From positions 19,590,501-19,654,500 of the forward strand of contig JAMJFZ010003163.1 of assembly GCA_026225945.1 (NCBI GenBank): DNA of 64,000 nt, in the 5' to 3' direction. Under the pieces are notes generated by a model that saw only the letters and a list, made by a program, of their open reading frames with translations, did not search any database and was not told the DNA's origin. This DNA comes from Cricetomys ansorgei. Lineage: Eukaryota; Chordata; Mammalia; Rodentia; Nesomyidae. Every line of letters begins with the position of its first letter. Within the stretch, counting starts at the first letter, position 1. Positions 1 through 10,938 of this stretch are shown one piece after another. The position numbers were made by a program, and so were the translations under genes.

Positions 1-495
1 AGCAGCCAGGAAAGAGGAACTGGGAGTGGGGGTGGGAGATTGGGGTAGGAGGGAGCCGAGTTCCATTAAGAGTGTGAAAAAGTAACAGTTACAATTGGCC
101 TCCACACAAAGAAGGCTTAAGAGCTCAAACAACATCAGAAAACAGCTATATTAAAAAAACAAAAACAAACAAACAAAAAAACCATTTACAGGCCAGAGGT
201 GGGTATATGTCAGGGTTCTTTCCACGAGTCCAGTGTGCAGCCAAGTAGGAACCACTAATAAACAGAGTTCTCCGAGGTAAGCAATCCACACACCACCCCT
301 AATGGGAACCTTCTGCTCTAGTGGAAGATCGGAATACGGATACAAGCTCCAGAGGGGAAGTAAAAAAATCTATGGAAAAGTTACTGGTGCAGCTTTTCCA
401 GAAAGATCCTTGGATGTAAGACAGACGTGTGTTGGATGTAGGAGAAACAGTTTAGAAGCAGGATGGAGGAAGGTCTGAATAAAGAATACCAATAT
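1..495. other. unique non-coding stretch with A-rich tract
   Basis: No SINE, LINE or LTR signature was recognised here. An A-rich run made of AAAAAC and AAAC units lies at about 151-182. A 64-codon minus-strand frame runs through it but shows no domain, so I do not call it a gene. Confidence 0.5.
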
Positions 496-730
496 GGGGC
501 TGGGGAGATAGCCATGTGGTTAAGAACACTGGTTGCTCTTCCACAGGATCTGAGTTCAGTCCCAGCATCATCATGATGGCTCACAGTCATCTGCAACTCC
601 AGTCCCAGGAGGATCTGATACCCTCTTCTGGACCTCCACAGGTACTGGATACATCGTGGTATATAGATGTTCATGTGGGCAAAATACTCATACACATAGA
701 AATAAAGATTAAAGAGATTTTTAAAAAGAA
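496..730 (+). mobile_element. B3/B2-class SINE
   Basis: This tRNA-derived SINE begins GGGGCTGGGGAGATAGCC and keeps the A box, the GAGTTCAGTCCCAGCA B-box region and the B3-type middle (CTGCAACTCCAGTCCCAG). It ends in an A-rich tail near 718-730. It is full length for the family but clearly diverged, so it is an old copy. Confidence 0.9.
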
Positions 731-830
731 TGGCCATGTGGGCACCATGAAGGTGCTATTTGTTTTGTCTAGGAAAAAGTGTGTGTGAACTCCAGATGTT
801 GTTTCAGATGTCATTCAAAAGAATAGCCCA

Positions 831-986
831 GGGCCAGAGAGATGGTTCAGTGGTTAAGAGCACTGGCTGCTCTCCTAGAGGTCCTGAGTTCAGTTCTCAG
901 CAACCACATGGGTGACTCACAACCATCTATAATGGAATTTGATGGCCTCTTCTGGCATGCAGATGTACATGCAGATAGAACACTCA

Positions 987-1025
<39 letters not shown>

Positions 1026-1057
1026 GGAAAGAAAGAAAGAAAGAAAGAAAGAAAGAA
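831..1057 (+). mobile_element. B2 SINE, full length, with target-site duplication
   Basis: The body starts GGGCCAGAGAGATGGTTCAG and follows the B2 consensus (TTAAGAGCACTGGCTGC, GAGTTCAGTTCTCAGCAACC, CACAACCATCTATAATGG). It ends in an AAAT tail followed by a GAAA run. The 10-bp direct repeat AAAGAATAGC flanks the element at 818-827 and 1052-1061, as expected of L1-mediated insertion. Confidence 0.95.
986..1057. repeat. (AAAT)n then (GAAA)n tail
   Basis: About ten AAAT units are followed by about eight GAAA units. The tract is the expanded 3' tail of the B2 copy and is probably polymorphic in length. Confidence 0.95.
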
Positions 1058-1065
1058 TAGCTCAC

Positions 1066-2150
1066 TAGGTTAACTAGGGAAGGAGTCTCTGGGAAGGACA
1101 GTTGGGGACAGTTTCTTGCCTGCCTGTCTTTATCTGTTGGTGAACAGCAGGTCTAGGTGAGTTGCCAGTGGTGGGGGACTGCTCTATGCTCTACAGTGCT
1201 CAGTTTTGATGGAGAGGGGTGTTTTGGGGGCCTGATTACAGCAAGGAGGTGAGTGAACTGGCCTGGATATTATAGCAACTGGGTAATTTCTCTTAGCAAA
1301 AGGCAAAATCACAAAGGAAAATCACAAAAAAACTCACAAAGCACAATTAAAATCTGCAAGGATTTTATCTGTCAACAGTACCACTTTTCAAGACTTTATG
1401 CCACCTGGTGGGCTCTGTGTGATGGCCGGTTGGTCTTACCAACCTGTGGAATAAATGCGGTCAGGCCTTGGACCTATACCCATAGCTTGCTTCTCAGCTC
1501 TGTGTTCCCCCGGCTACAGAGGGTCAAGGCTGCTCAGGGAGTTGTCATGGGTGAGAAACATTGTATTATAAACAGACGTTCTGCTACAGAGCAGGCAGAC
1601 TCAGTAAGTCTCAGGAGTCCCCTTGGAGAAACATGAGGAGGGGTCTTAAAGGCAGTGGCTGAGGGGCTAGGAGGATGGGAAGGGTGGGGGTAGAGTTTGG
1701 GGGACATGGGGAGCAACCCTGATGGTTCCCTTTGCTTATTTTATGACATAAAATATTTTATGCCATGGGCACTGCAAGCTATCAAAGTACCAGCTAGGCA
1801 GACGGAATTGGAAAGATGCGCAGAAGGACTCCTTACAAAAGCGCGGAGCATGTCCACTCTAAACGCTAGGGTCTAGAGCAGGGCTCTGCACACTGCTTGG
1901 GGACCAAGCCTAGCCCAACCGTTTTCCCAAGTGACATTTTAGTGGAACAGTCACACCCACCCATCTATGATGCAACAGCAGAGTTTAGAGCAGTGACAGA
2001 AAACGTAAGGCCTGCACAGCCCAGAATATTTTCTCTCTGGCCTCTTGCTGAGAAAGTCTGCCCACTGCTATCACAGATGTGGTAAAACGGATATGCAATT
2101 GGGAAGGACTGAGTTTCTAGAGGCTGTTTTTGTTGCAAATGTAATTGATT
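1066..2150. other. unique non-coding stretch
   Basis: No interspersed repeat was recognised. It carries one CTCF-like motif (1399-1411). The open frames here (up to 127 codons on the plus strand from 1253) have no recognisable domain and no coding context. Confidence 0.5.
1399..1411 (-). promoter_or_regulatory. CTCF-like motif (minus orientation)
   Basis: The minus strand reads CCACCAGGTGGCA, which fits the CTCF core (CCAnnAGGKGGC) with no mismatch in the informative positions. It lies outside any SINE I could recognise, so it is not one of the B2-borne CTCF sites known in rodents. Binding is inferred, not shown. Confidence 0.6.
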
Positions 2151-2153
2151 GTG

Positions 2154-2252
2154 GTTTTTTTTGAGACAGGGTCTCATGCTATAGGCTGGGGTGACTTTGA
2201 ACTTGTCATAGCTCTTGGCGTTCTGAGTGCTTGGATTACAGGTGTGATAACT
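2154..2252 (-). mobile_element. old B1-type SINE fragment
   Basis: Plus-strand text runs from a T-rich tract through TTGAGACAGGGTCTCATGCT to GTGCTTGGATTACAGGTGTG, the reverse complement of an early 7SL-derived B1 monomer. It is strongly diverged from the younger B1 copies elsewhere in the window. Confidence 0.75.
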
Positions 2253-2934
2253 TTCATAATGGATCCATTTAAGACCTAGCTCATTTCCTTCCATCCCTGA
2301 AGATTTAACTACTGCTTCTCAGGAGCCCCTTGGGGGTGTTCTTGCTTGCCACAGCCTCCTCAAATGCCCCTGTGGGCACCCTTCCTTTCCTGTGTTTTTC
2401 ACCCTCCTGCTTCATTCACTCTGACCTGGTGTTTGCTGTGGTCTCCTAACTAGCAGCAGGACTTTCTCTGATTCTTTCTTCTTCTCAGCACTTTGACCAG
2501 TGCCTGACAGCAGGTGTGCAAACATTTTTGCTGGGGAAAGGAACTGTTAGCCTCTTCTGTGTGTAAGCCATCCTATTCACCATTGTGGAAGCAGCCAGTC
2601 CTTTTGTGAGAGTACAAGAGGTCCCAGTCTCTAGTTGCCCCGTGACACATCTTGGAGACATCTCAGAGCTTTTCCAGAAGGCTTTTAGTAAACGTTGAAT
2701 GAAGTCATGTTTGTAAACTGCTTATCATAGTGCCTGGTGCTCAGAAACCCCTAACTAAATGGTAGCTACCAATAGCAACAGCAGAAGCAGTATGGTGGAA
2801 ATAGAATCATGAACTTGAGGGATAGGTTTGCAAGACTAATTAACCACACCCTTCTGCCTCCAGTCTGCAAAGGCAAGTCTTCATTAGAACTTTCTAAGAC
2901 TCAGAAATTCTCAAGCATCTTGTCCTGAGTGAAG

Positions 2935-2951
2935 CAGCGCCATCTTGTGGG
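2935..2951 (-). promoter_or_regulatory. CTCF-like motif (minus orientation)
   Basis: The minus strand reads CCCACAAGATGGCGCTG. This matches the CTCF core CCAnnAGRnGGCGCT, with A/T replacing the usual GG at one step. The orientation is the same as the motifs at 1399 and 3224. Confidence 0.55.
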
Positions 2952-3223
2952 TACTTTGGGTTATGACAAAGTACCTGGTCGCTCCCAAGTAGTCAGACTG
3001 CGGAAGGCCGCAGGTGATGTTGAAAGCAAACGGTCTTCGGGGCTACGTGACACATTACGAATGGCATGCAGGAGGGCGTAAGTTCCCTCCTGTGTGACTT
3101 AAGGACATATGGTTGCTGTTGGCCATTTCTGCCGTTACTGTCCTCTTTCTTGATCGGCTCTGCCCTAGTTCGGACTCCAGCCTGAGTTTTCAGGAGCCTC
3201 TAAAGCCACATTTAAAATGAATT

Positions 3224-3240
3224 AGCGCCACCTGCTGGGA
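3224..3240 (-). promoter_or_regulatory. strong CTCF-like motif (minus orientation)
   Basis: The minus strand reads TCCCAGCAGGTGGCGCT, essentially the vertebrate CTCF consensus CCAGCAGGTGGCGCT. Together with the motifs at 1399 and 2935 it makes a cluster of three same-strand sites within 1.85 kb. Confidence 0.7.
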
Positions 3241-4361
3241 GAACACAGTAAGGTTGCTTGTGGAGTCCTAGCACAGATCTGTAGACTGAAACTTGCTTTT
3301 TGCGAAGAAAGTTGGAAAAGAGTAGGTCCTGATGTCATATCTTCATTGATGTGCATGTCTTGGCTTAAACCTAAGGCCACCAGTTTCACTAATGCCCCCA
3401 CTATTTATTTCATCGGAGTCTGGCGTGATCTGTCGGTCACCTGCTTCTGAATGAGGGAAGGCAGGTGTGGAAGTCCCAGGCAGAGCAGAGCAGTCCTGCA
3501 GGGCGTTTTGCACCGGCTCCTTCTCCTTGCCAGGTGTGCTGTGTGCTAATTCCTGCCAGGGTGGAGGTTTTATCTTTCCGGAAACCTGGAGTTTATGTCT
3601 GGAAAAAAAACACCAACTTGCTGTTTTCTGTGCAGGCAGCCCTTGCGGTCACAGTCCGCAGTCCCTTCCCATGCACGTGACCCCGGGGCCAGGCCTGGCG
3701 TGTCACCGGAATTCCCGTAGGTTACTGCTGCTGCTGTCCCTGTGTGGGACCGCCATGGGCTGCCCAGCTTCAGCCAGCCCTCGCCCACTCCTGCTCTGCT
3801 TGTGGGTGGGGAAGGGTAGTGTGCAGCACCATTCCTGGGCCCTGAGCAGGGATCACCACAAACAAATCACAGGGCTTTGCTGGAAAGATCCTATGATTGA
3901 TCTCACTGCCATCCTCACAGCCTCTCTCAGAGCGTCAGGATACACCTCCCAGGGGGACTGGGCCCTGCTCTGCACTGTCCTGTGGAGTTCTGGCATTTGA
4001 GGTTTCCATCAGTGAACTCCGGGTATCAGATTGGTAGTCTGGAGTCTGATTCTCCTCGGCTGCTGGCTTTTCTTGTTTGGATTCTTCCTCAGCTCCCTGC
4101 TTCTGGGTAATTGATCATAAACTAAGAGTCACGGTCCAAAAGCATCCATGTTCTGCAAGCTCTGTAGTCAGCACGTGTACTGCTGGGAACACCTTTGGGG
4201 GAATTAGCTGTTGCATATCTGCCCCCACGGTAAGCTGGAAGACCTGGCAGTGTTGTTTATAATAGGGACAACTTGAGAAGCTTCTATGTGCAGGATCCTG
4301 ATACAACATGGTAGAAGTAGACTCTGGAATGTCGTGGAGTAGCTGATGATTCCTCTGGATC

Positions 4362-4372
4362 CTGTGTGTATT

Positions 4373-4403
<31 letters not shown>

Positions 4404-4910
4404 TATATGTGCATGCGTGTGTGTGTGTTATATGTGCATGCGTGTGTGTGTGTATATGTGCGTGTGTGTATGTGTGTGTGTATATGTGCGTGTGTGTATG
4501 TGTGTGTGTATGTGTGTAGTGTATATGTGCGTGTGTGTATATTTGTGTGTGCGTGTGTGTGTACATGTGCGTGTGTGTATATTTGTGTGTGCGTGTGTGT
4601 GTACATGTGCGTGTGTGCATGTGTGTGTATGCGTGAATGTGTGTGTGTATGTGTATATGTGTGTGTGTGTATTTGTGTGCGTGAATGTGTGTATGTGTCT
4701 GTACGTGTATTTGTGTGTGTGTGTGTGCATGCGTGTGTGTGTATGTGTGTGCGCATGTGTGTGTATGCGTGAATGTGTGTGTGTATGTGTATATGTGTGT
4801 GTGTGTATTTGTGTGCGTGAATGTGTGTATGTGTCTGTACGTGTATTTGTGTGTGTGTGTGTGCATGCGTGTGTGTGTATGTGTGTGCGTGTATGTGCGT
4901 GTGTATGTGT
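4362..4910. repeat. complex (GT)n array with higher-order duplications
   Basis: About 550 bp of GT-rich sequence interrupted by AT, GC and GAAT variants. It contains a segment repeated with a 136-bp period (GCGTGAATG at 4631 and 4767, similar context for over 120 bp) and another with a 40-bp period (ATTTGTGTGTGCG at 4541 and 4581). The long cysteine/valine and threonine/histidine frames here are translations of the repeat, not genes. Confidence 0.97.
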
Positions 4911-4914
4911 GGCT

Positions 4915-5365
4915 CAGAGTTGACCCTTGATCTTTTCTCAGTCGATCTCTATTTCTGAGTCAGGTTCTCTCACTGAACCTGGAGATAGTAGATTTAGCTG
5001 ATCAGCAGGCCGCAAAGATCCTCCAGTCTTAGCCTCCCCAGCGCTGGGATACAGGGGTGCACCTCCACCTCAGCTCTTCAGCGCTGGGTTACAGGGGTGC
5101 ACCTCCACACTCAGCTCTTCAGCGCTGGGTTACAGGGGTGCACCTCCACACTCAGCTCTTCAGCGCTGGGTTACAGGGGTGCACCTCCACCTCAGCTCTT
5201 CAGCACTGGGTTACAGGGGTGCACCTCCACCTCAGCTCTTCAGCGCTGGGTTACAGGGGTGCACCTCCACCTCAGCTCTTTGTTTTCACTTTTGTTGTTG
5301 TTTTAACTTGTTTTTATACAGGGATACATGTCATGCGCTTTACTGACTGACCCACCTCCCCAACT
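4915..5365 (-). mobile_element. composite rodent SINE, disrupted by a minisatellite
   Basis: The left part (CTGAGTCAGGTTCTCTCACTG ... GCCTCCCCAGCGCTGGGATACAGG) and the right part (ATGCGCTTTACTGACTGACC ... CCTCCCCAAC) match the two ends of a rodent B1/tRNA-like composite repeat in reverse orientation. The same family occurs at 11280, 14350 and 33225. I cannot assign its database name. Confidence 0.65.
5039..5280. repeat. 41-bp minisatellite, six units
   Basis: Six tandem units of 40-42 bp begin AGCGCTGGG(T/A)TACAGGGG and continue TGCACCTCCAC(AC)TCAGCTCTTC. The unit equals the 'GCTGGGATTACAGG' segment of the host SINE. Two units carry an extra AC. Units are almost identical, so the expansion is much younger than the SINE. 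Confidence 0.95.
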
Positions 5366-6612
5366 TGTAGGTTGTCATTTTGAGGGAAGCAAGCCAAGAT
5401 TCATAAAATATTAGGCAAAAGAAATGGATTATAAAAGCTCACATAACACAGTGAGATTCTTTCTGCTTATAAGAAGACTCTGGCATGTGTGTGTTCAGTG
5501 CACAACAGGCACTGAACTGCTACAGAGCTCTTGTTGGCTGTGGATAACATGAGTTTGCTCTTCTCTCATCTGAATTGGAGCTAGCAATTGGCTGACCAGC
5601 AGGAGCGCAGGAAGTGTAGCTGGGCCTGTCAGAAGGAGGAAATGTTAGGCACCTTATGAGCTATAGAGTTCCATGGTGCTCTCGGTGTGGGGAGTGTGCC
5701 TGGGAATTCTGGAGGTCACTGGGATGGCAAAGATCTGGGCACATTTCCCTTGGCTTTGCAATGAGCCCTTCTGGCCTCTCTGGGAAGAAGAGACCTGTGT
5801 CTGTGGAAAACAGCAGGATGGAGGGTGGGTATGGCCTCACGGAGAAGTGAACTGCCATTGGCCTCATGTGTGTGGTGCCAGGACCCTGGGGGTGCTGTCA
5901 CCAGGACTAGAAACACCAGTAGACCATAAGGGCCGTTCTGTAGCTACATTATTTGGGAGACTTGGGAAGAGAGACTGGAGGCCTTCCTTCCTTTTCCCAG
6001 CCTCTAGTGTTGAGGGTTCCGGAGAGAAGAATGATGGGGGCAGAGGGTACCCAGAAGGAGCAGAACAAGCCTGGGACACACTGTGGACAGAGGAGGTGCC
6101 GAGACACAGTGGGCTGGCAAAGGACACCTGGGAAAAGGGACAAGGAAGGACCAAATGGGTGGACACACTCAAGATTCAAGGTTACACGTTTTTAAAGATG
6201 CTAAGGATGGAGAAGCTAGGACAGAAGCAGACAGAGGAGAAGCCTGGCAGATGAGAAAGAAGACTGTGTGTGTCCTGGGCCTCGGTTTCTCTACAGGGAG
6301 AACATCAATTTCTGGCTCAAGTTCTCTTATGAAAACATCATTCCCATTTCCCAGATTGGGAAACAGAGGCATCGATAGAGTCACAGGACTTAAACTTGGG
6401 AGCCCCTGGCTCTAAAGGCTTGACCTTGACTCTAAAATAGGAGAGAAGTCCGTTATCATGATGGTTCTCTGAGGTCCCACCCATAGAAAGCCCATGGAAG
6501 GGGGGCCCTTGGAGTGGCTGTCCAGCTCTGGGGCCATGGGGTCTTACAAGCGGTTTCCTTTCTTCTTTGTTAATGTTATGCCACTGACCAGAGCAGGTCT
6601 TCCATGTGGGGC
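5366..6612. other. unique non-coding stretch
   Basis: Apart from a MIR-like remnant at 6338-6412 no repeat was recognised. A 193-codon plus-strand frame at 5673-6254 is tryptophan- and glycine-rich without any domain I know. It overlaps open frames on the other strand, a sign of chance openness in GC-rich DNA. Confidence 0.5.
6338..6412. mobile_element. MIR-like remnant
   Basis: CCCAGATTGGGAAACAGAGGC followed by GTCACAGGACTTAAACTTGGGAG resembles the conserved core of mammalian MIR. It is short and diverged. Confidence 0.45.
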
Positions 6613-7117
6613 GTCAAGGTTTTTCTTTTATAAAGGGTTGTGGGTGTGGGCTTTGTATCTAAGCTTTCAAGCCTTTGTAACTGCTACTTTTTCACTGGCA
6701 TTTTGACTCTGCCCTTCTGTTCCTGGCTGAAAGATTTTTAACTTGCAACTTTTTAAAATCTCAGTTAGCTCAAAGGGTTAAGAAGGAAAGGAAAAAGAAA
6801 AGAAATGAAAGAGAAACCTTTGCAGCCCTTTCTGGCTGTCTTAATCTGTCTAAGCCTGGGGAACTGAGCTAGCTCTAAACTCCTTCATCCCAGTGATGTT
6901 ATAAACTCCAGCTATCTCAGTGATTTCTGCCTGCTTTCCTATCGTCAGCTTCTAGGGTTCACTTCTCCCCTGACACCATCCCAAATTGGTGCTCATTCCA
7001 CCCCTGTCTCGACTGCAACTGCCTTCCAACTGTCACTGTCTCTCTTATATAACTCCTGCCAAGCTGTTCCCAGAAGTCCAAGCGGCATGTGACCATAAGA
7101 GCTCTACCTTTATACAG
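6613..7117 (-). mobile_element. old LTR, same family as 56455-56964 (copy 1)
   Basis: It aligns by eye with the LTR at 56455-56964. Shared blocks are CTTTGTAACTG..(A/T)CTTTTTCACTGG, TGACTCTGCCC/TGACTCCACCC, TTTCTGCCTGCTTTC.., the TGACACCA.CCCAA block and CCCAGAAGTCCA(A/G)G. This copy has about 150 bp of A/G-rich and other sequence near 6740-6900 that the second copy lacks. Its right end does not reach the CCTACA terminus seen there. Confidence 0.65.
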
Positions 7118-8099
7118 TGGGGGCTTCTGCAGTCAGGTCACACAGTACCCCAGGAACATCTTCCAGCATGAGTCCAGGCTCCCTTTGTTCCTGCAGACAA
7201 GTGACAACCCCTGCACACCACATCCATCATTGTAGCTCCTGTCGTCCCCCCTCCCCCCACCTCATGACATTGTGTGGCATGCCTGTGGCACGCTTAAGTG
7301 GAGTCTGTGGTTGTCACTGGGCTGGGTCACATTCTACCACATGCTCTCCTTCCTTGCTGGCAGGGTTCTGTTGACTAGGCACAGCCTCCCCTGGAAATAA
7401 GCACACCCAGGACCTCAGGTGAGGGAGAGGCAGGGCTGGACCAGAAGGTATCAGGTGATCCCCATGTGCCCTGGAACTTGGTTTTCAGAGAAGCCCAGCA
7501 TTTCTGTGAGGCTCTGGCTCCAGCGCTCCTCAGTGGAGGCAGGACTTCTTCCTGGAATGCATGCTGGGTGTTGCCTGAGTGACAGAGGTAGGCTGGCCAC
7601 AGGCTAACAGTGGGCTTTAAAAGCAGGCCTCCTAGATTGCAGCTCCTAAGTGTCACATGCCCACGAGGGCCAGGCTGATACCTTAGCCAAGGGACAGAGT
7701 TAGTACAGCTAAAGAGGGCAAGCAGGAGGGTCCGTCTGCTCTGCTTTTCCTGAATACTATTTTCCAGAGTAAGCGCGAGTTCCCCATGTGTAAAAAGTTC
7801 TGACAAGCATTTTCGCTTAAACTCTGGATGGACCAGAGATTTGTGATCTCCACGCACTCTCTGCTACTCTGAGAGGCCACATCTTCTGTCTGGGCCCAGA
7901 CTGGTGGCAGCAGGGTGGAGAAATCTAGACCCGAGCAGGTTAGAGTCTGCCTGTGTGTCACCCCTTTGGCTTGCCAGCTGTTGTGTCGCTGGCTTTCTTT
8001 GTGGGCTGACTGGGGGCCAGCATAGCGTATGCATTTTTGATCAGGTTGCATTTTGAATGAATTAACTGTCATGAATAACAGAGCAAAGGGCACCAGCAT
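7118..8099. other. unique non-coding stretch
   Basis: No repeat or coding signature recognised. Overlapping short frames on both strands have no domain. Confidence 0.5.
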
Positions 8100-8690
8100 T
8101 GTCTTTAACTATAACTGCTCCAATTAATTATGGTTTAATTAGCATACATCGAGAGCAGCCCTGAAAATAATACTTCATGGGTTACAGAAGCCCTGGCAGC
8201 TGGAACATGAAGTGTGATCCGGTCTAGGGGAGAGATAGTTATTAATAAATTACTCCCATTGTCAGAGACCCTTATTTATACAAATTAGCAGGGGATACAT
8301 AATCAACTTTAACTGTATAATTTATAATAATTGATTTCATTTTGACTGACCACTAGTCGCTTACCAAATACCCTTGGAAGAAAAATCGCCCTATTAGGGT
8401 AAGTTTAATCCTAAACATAGCTAATGAATCCTATTACTTTAAGGTCATATTTGAAGCTTTTGTTAATTGTCAGAACCATTTTAAATTGATTAGAGTTAAA
8501 TTAAATCAATGTAATGTTTAGAAAAACAATATTTCTAATGGATGAGGCCAGGCTGACCTCGAATAAACATATTTATCAACCGATTCTTGGTGACGAGAGA
8601 GGGAGCAGCTGGGCCCATAACTCACATTTGTCTATAATATGGGAAATGTCACCAGGCAATTAGTTATGTCAGGTAATGAATAGGGAGCAT
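8100..8690. promoter_or_regulatory. candidate conserved non-coding element, homeodomain-motif rich
   Basis: A repeat-free AT-rich island with sharp compositional contrast to both flanks. It holds many TAAT cores: CCAATTAATTATGGTTTAAT at 8120-8139, TTAATTAGCAT just after, and further TAATTG, TTAATTGTC and AATTGATTAG sites to 8510, plus CAATTAGTTATG near 8658. The density of homeodomain-type sites and the lack of any mobile element resemble deeply conserved developmental enhancers. Conservation itself could not be tested here. Confidence 0.55.
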
Positions 8691-9228
8691 GGGGACTCCC
8701 CTCTGGCAGCTGGGCTAGATGGGACTGCATGTCCTGGACAGTGGCAAGTGTCACCTGTGGGTGACTTCCCTGACCCTCCAGCCTCAGCCCAGCAGTTCCC
8801 TCTGCTCACCTGGACCACCAGTGACTCTACCTCTTCCCTTTGTTCCCCAGATCTGGCACCCACTATTCCTCTAGGTCAGGATGCTGGCCACTTCACACCT
8901 CTCACTAGACTTCTCTGGCCTTGGTTGGCACAGGAGAGCCATCCCAAGCCCTCATTCCAGTGGTCTCCAAAAAAGGACTCTTGGCACAAGGACTCTTGGC
9001 TTCAAAGCTCTGAGACAATTTAATGGTTACCAGATCCCACACCTGGTTGTGGCTTTCACTGCAGCACGCCTACCAATTTCACCTGGTGATGGGTCTCAGA
9101 GCCTGTGTTGAGACAGGAGACTCCAGAAGAATGCAGGAGTGAATGGCAGTGGGTTGATATATGGTACTCCCCATGACTTTGGTTGGAAGGAGACCACCAC
9201 CTCCCACCCTCTGTTCACTTACCAAAGG
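8691..9228. other. unique non-coding stretch
   Basis: GC-richer than the preceding island. No repeat or exon recognised. Confidence 0.45.
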
Positions 9229-9372
9229 CCAAGTGTATCACATGCATTCAGCTAGCCTTCTGCAATCTCCCAAGAAGTGGCCCTCAGTGTTGCCATCTTT
9301 GAAGGGAAGTGATTCACCCAGGATATCTTGACTGAATTGTGATGGAGCCAGGAACCAAACTCTGGTCTGAGA
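9229..9372. mobile_element. MIR-like remnant
   Basis: A diverged stretch with GTGTATCACATGCATTCAGC, GAAGTGATTCACCCAGGAT and GAGCCAGGAACCAAACTCTG matches the order of blocks in mammalian MIR. Confidence 0.5.
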
Positions 9373-9934
9373 GAATCCAGATCCCTTTCTATGGTCTTCA
9401 TCTGGTCAGCAGGGCTTCCTGCAGGAGTCAGCGTAGCGGTCTCTAAGAAAGAACTGGTTTCCCACAGAGGTCTTGGTGGTGGCTCTCAGCTTCTTCTCCT
9501 GAGAACAAGACCCGGGTGGGAGAGCAGAGGTAGAGGAGAGAAAAGAGATAGCTCCCTTCAGAGATCTTCTGTTTCTCCCTCTGGCTTCTTTGCCCAGGAT
9601 GGCTAGTGGCCAGACAGTATGCATTGCATGCTCCATACATCCTTCCTGTTTGCAGCTCAGTGGGAAAGCTATCCTGGTAACAGTTGATTTCATATGTCAA
9701 CCTTAGTGGGTCAGTGAGTGTCCAGATTCAACACTGGTTACAGGGGGCTGTATACGGCTGCGGTGTGATAAGATCCCATCTGAACTGTGGACTCAGCAGG
9801 GTTGAGCCCCCTCCAGCCCCACCCCTAACCTCCAGTGTTGGCCCGCACTACTCAGTCCTTTAGAGGTCTGAAGAGAATCAAAGATGGAAGAAAGAGGAAT
9901 TTACCTCCTTCCCTGATGCACTGCTGATGCTGAG
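9373..9934. other. unique or unrecognised stretch
   Basis: Nothing clear. The part at 9680-9740 (GTTGATTTCATATGTCAACC) faintly recalls the start of an ancient LTR or DNA transposon but is too degraded to call. Confidence 0.35.
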
Positions 9935-10335
9935 TGTGACTCAGTTTGCTGTTGCTGATGGCTCACTAAGAAGCTTAAGTGGAGGAATTATTTACTTCAG
10001 TCTTATGCTCTCAGGGTGTCCATCTACCTTGGAGGAGGAGGGGGTGTGGTGGGGTGCAGCAGCTCATGTCACGGTGGGCATGACTCAGACTGAAGGGCAT
10101 ACAGGAAGGGGTCGGGGGGGGACACAGCTCTGAAAATGCCTCACCCCCACTTCTAAGTAGGTCCCACCCACATCTTCTCACCAACCCCACTAATGCCCTC
10201 ATACCAGGGGTGAACCCACTCATTCGGTCAGACACCTCGTGTTCTAATTGTCTCTAGAGGTGTCCTCCCAGACACCCCGAAGTGTGTTCCACTAATGCTT
10301 TAGTCATTTCTCAATCCATTCAAGGTGAGAATAGG
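9935..10335 (-). mobile_element. ancient MaLR-type LTR remnant
   Basis: TTTGCTGTTGCTGATGGCTC, GAATTATTTACTTCAGTCTTA and GTCCCACCCACATCTTCTCACC occur in the order expected for an old mammalian MLT/MST-type LTR in reverse orientation. Ends are not sharp and divergence is high. Confidence 0.5.
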
Positions 10336-10520
10336 AATTAGAAGTGCCAGACAGGACATCCCATTTCATCCTCTCTTGCATTGAACTGACATTTACATCA
10401 CAGGCCCTTGTGGTTCTCAGGCCTTCAGTCCAAGCTGAACTTCATCGCTGGGTCTTCTGGGCAGATGGCAACTGTGCCAAAGCCTTATGGCCAATCTTCC
10501 TGTTTATCCCCTCAGTTATA

Positions 10521-10568
10521 TGTCTGTCTGTCTGTCCTTCTTTGCTATCCATCCGTCTATCATCTATC

Positions 10569-10615
<47 letters not shown>

Positions 10616-10627
10616 ATCTATCTGTCT
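10521..10627. repeat. (TCTG)n/(TCTA)n microsatellite
   Basis: A few TCTG units are followed by a perfect block of about eleven TCTA units with ATC interruptions on both sides. Likely length-polymorphic. Confidence 0.95.
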
Positions 10628-10938
10628 CATTGGTTCTATTTCTGTGGAGATCCTAGTGGTTAAAACAATCTTTTATATAAAATTGGCACCTCTAGCTTTT
10701 CTCAGAAAACTAGAAGAGTTGGCAGGTTAGAGCCTGCTTTCTGGAAGAGCAGTTGAGCAGCAGAGAATCCCAACAAGCCTGAGCTCTGCCATCCCTCACA
10801 GTAACTAAAGGCTGCTTTGTGCCTAGGTGCCAGAGATTTTAGGTGGGGGTTTAGGGACAAAGCAATGGTCTCTAGCCCCGGACCTCAGGAGTCAGAAAAG
10901 CTCCATTGTTGTCATCAAAGCAAAGGGGGTCAGCTGGT
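10628..10938. other. unique non-coding stretch
   Basis: No feature recognised. Confidence 0.45.

Larger units (their letters stand above)
2253..4360. other. unique non-coding stretch
   Basis: No mobile element was recognised across about 2.1 kb. It contains two CTCF-like motifs. A 177-codon plus-strand frame at 3467-4000 shows no conserved domain, has a low-complexity leucine/serine-rich middle and no promoter or splice context. I treat it as chance. Confidence 0.5.

Noticed and set aside
3467..4000. 177-codon plus-strand open frame
   Set aside because: No domain or signal that I recognise. Overlapping frames are also open, and there is no promoter, splice or conservation evidence. GC-rich DNA gives such openness by chance.
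4204..4930. Long cysteine/valine and threonine/histidine frames
   Set aside because: They are translations of the GT/CA array.
5673..6254. 193-codon plus-strand open frame
   Set aside because: Composition is biased to tryptophan and glycine without a known fold; the opposite strand is open in two frames. Not supported as a gene.
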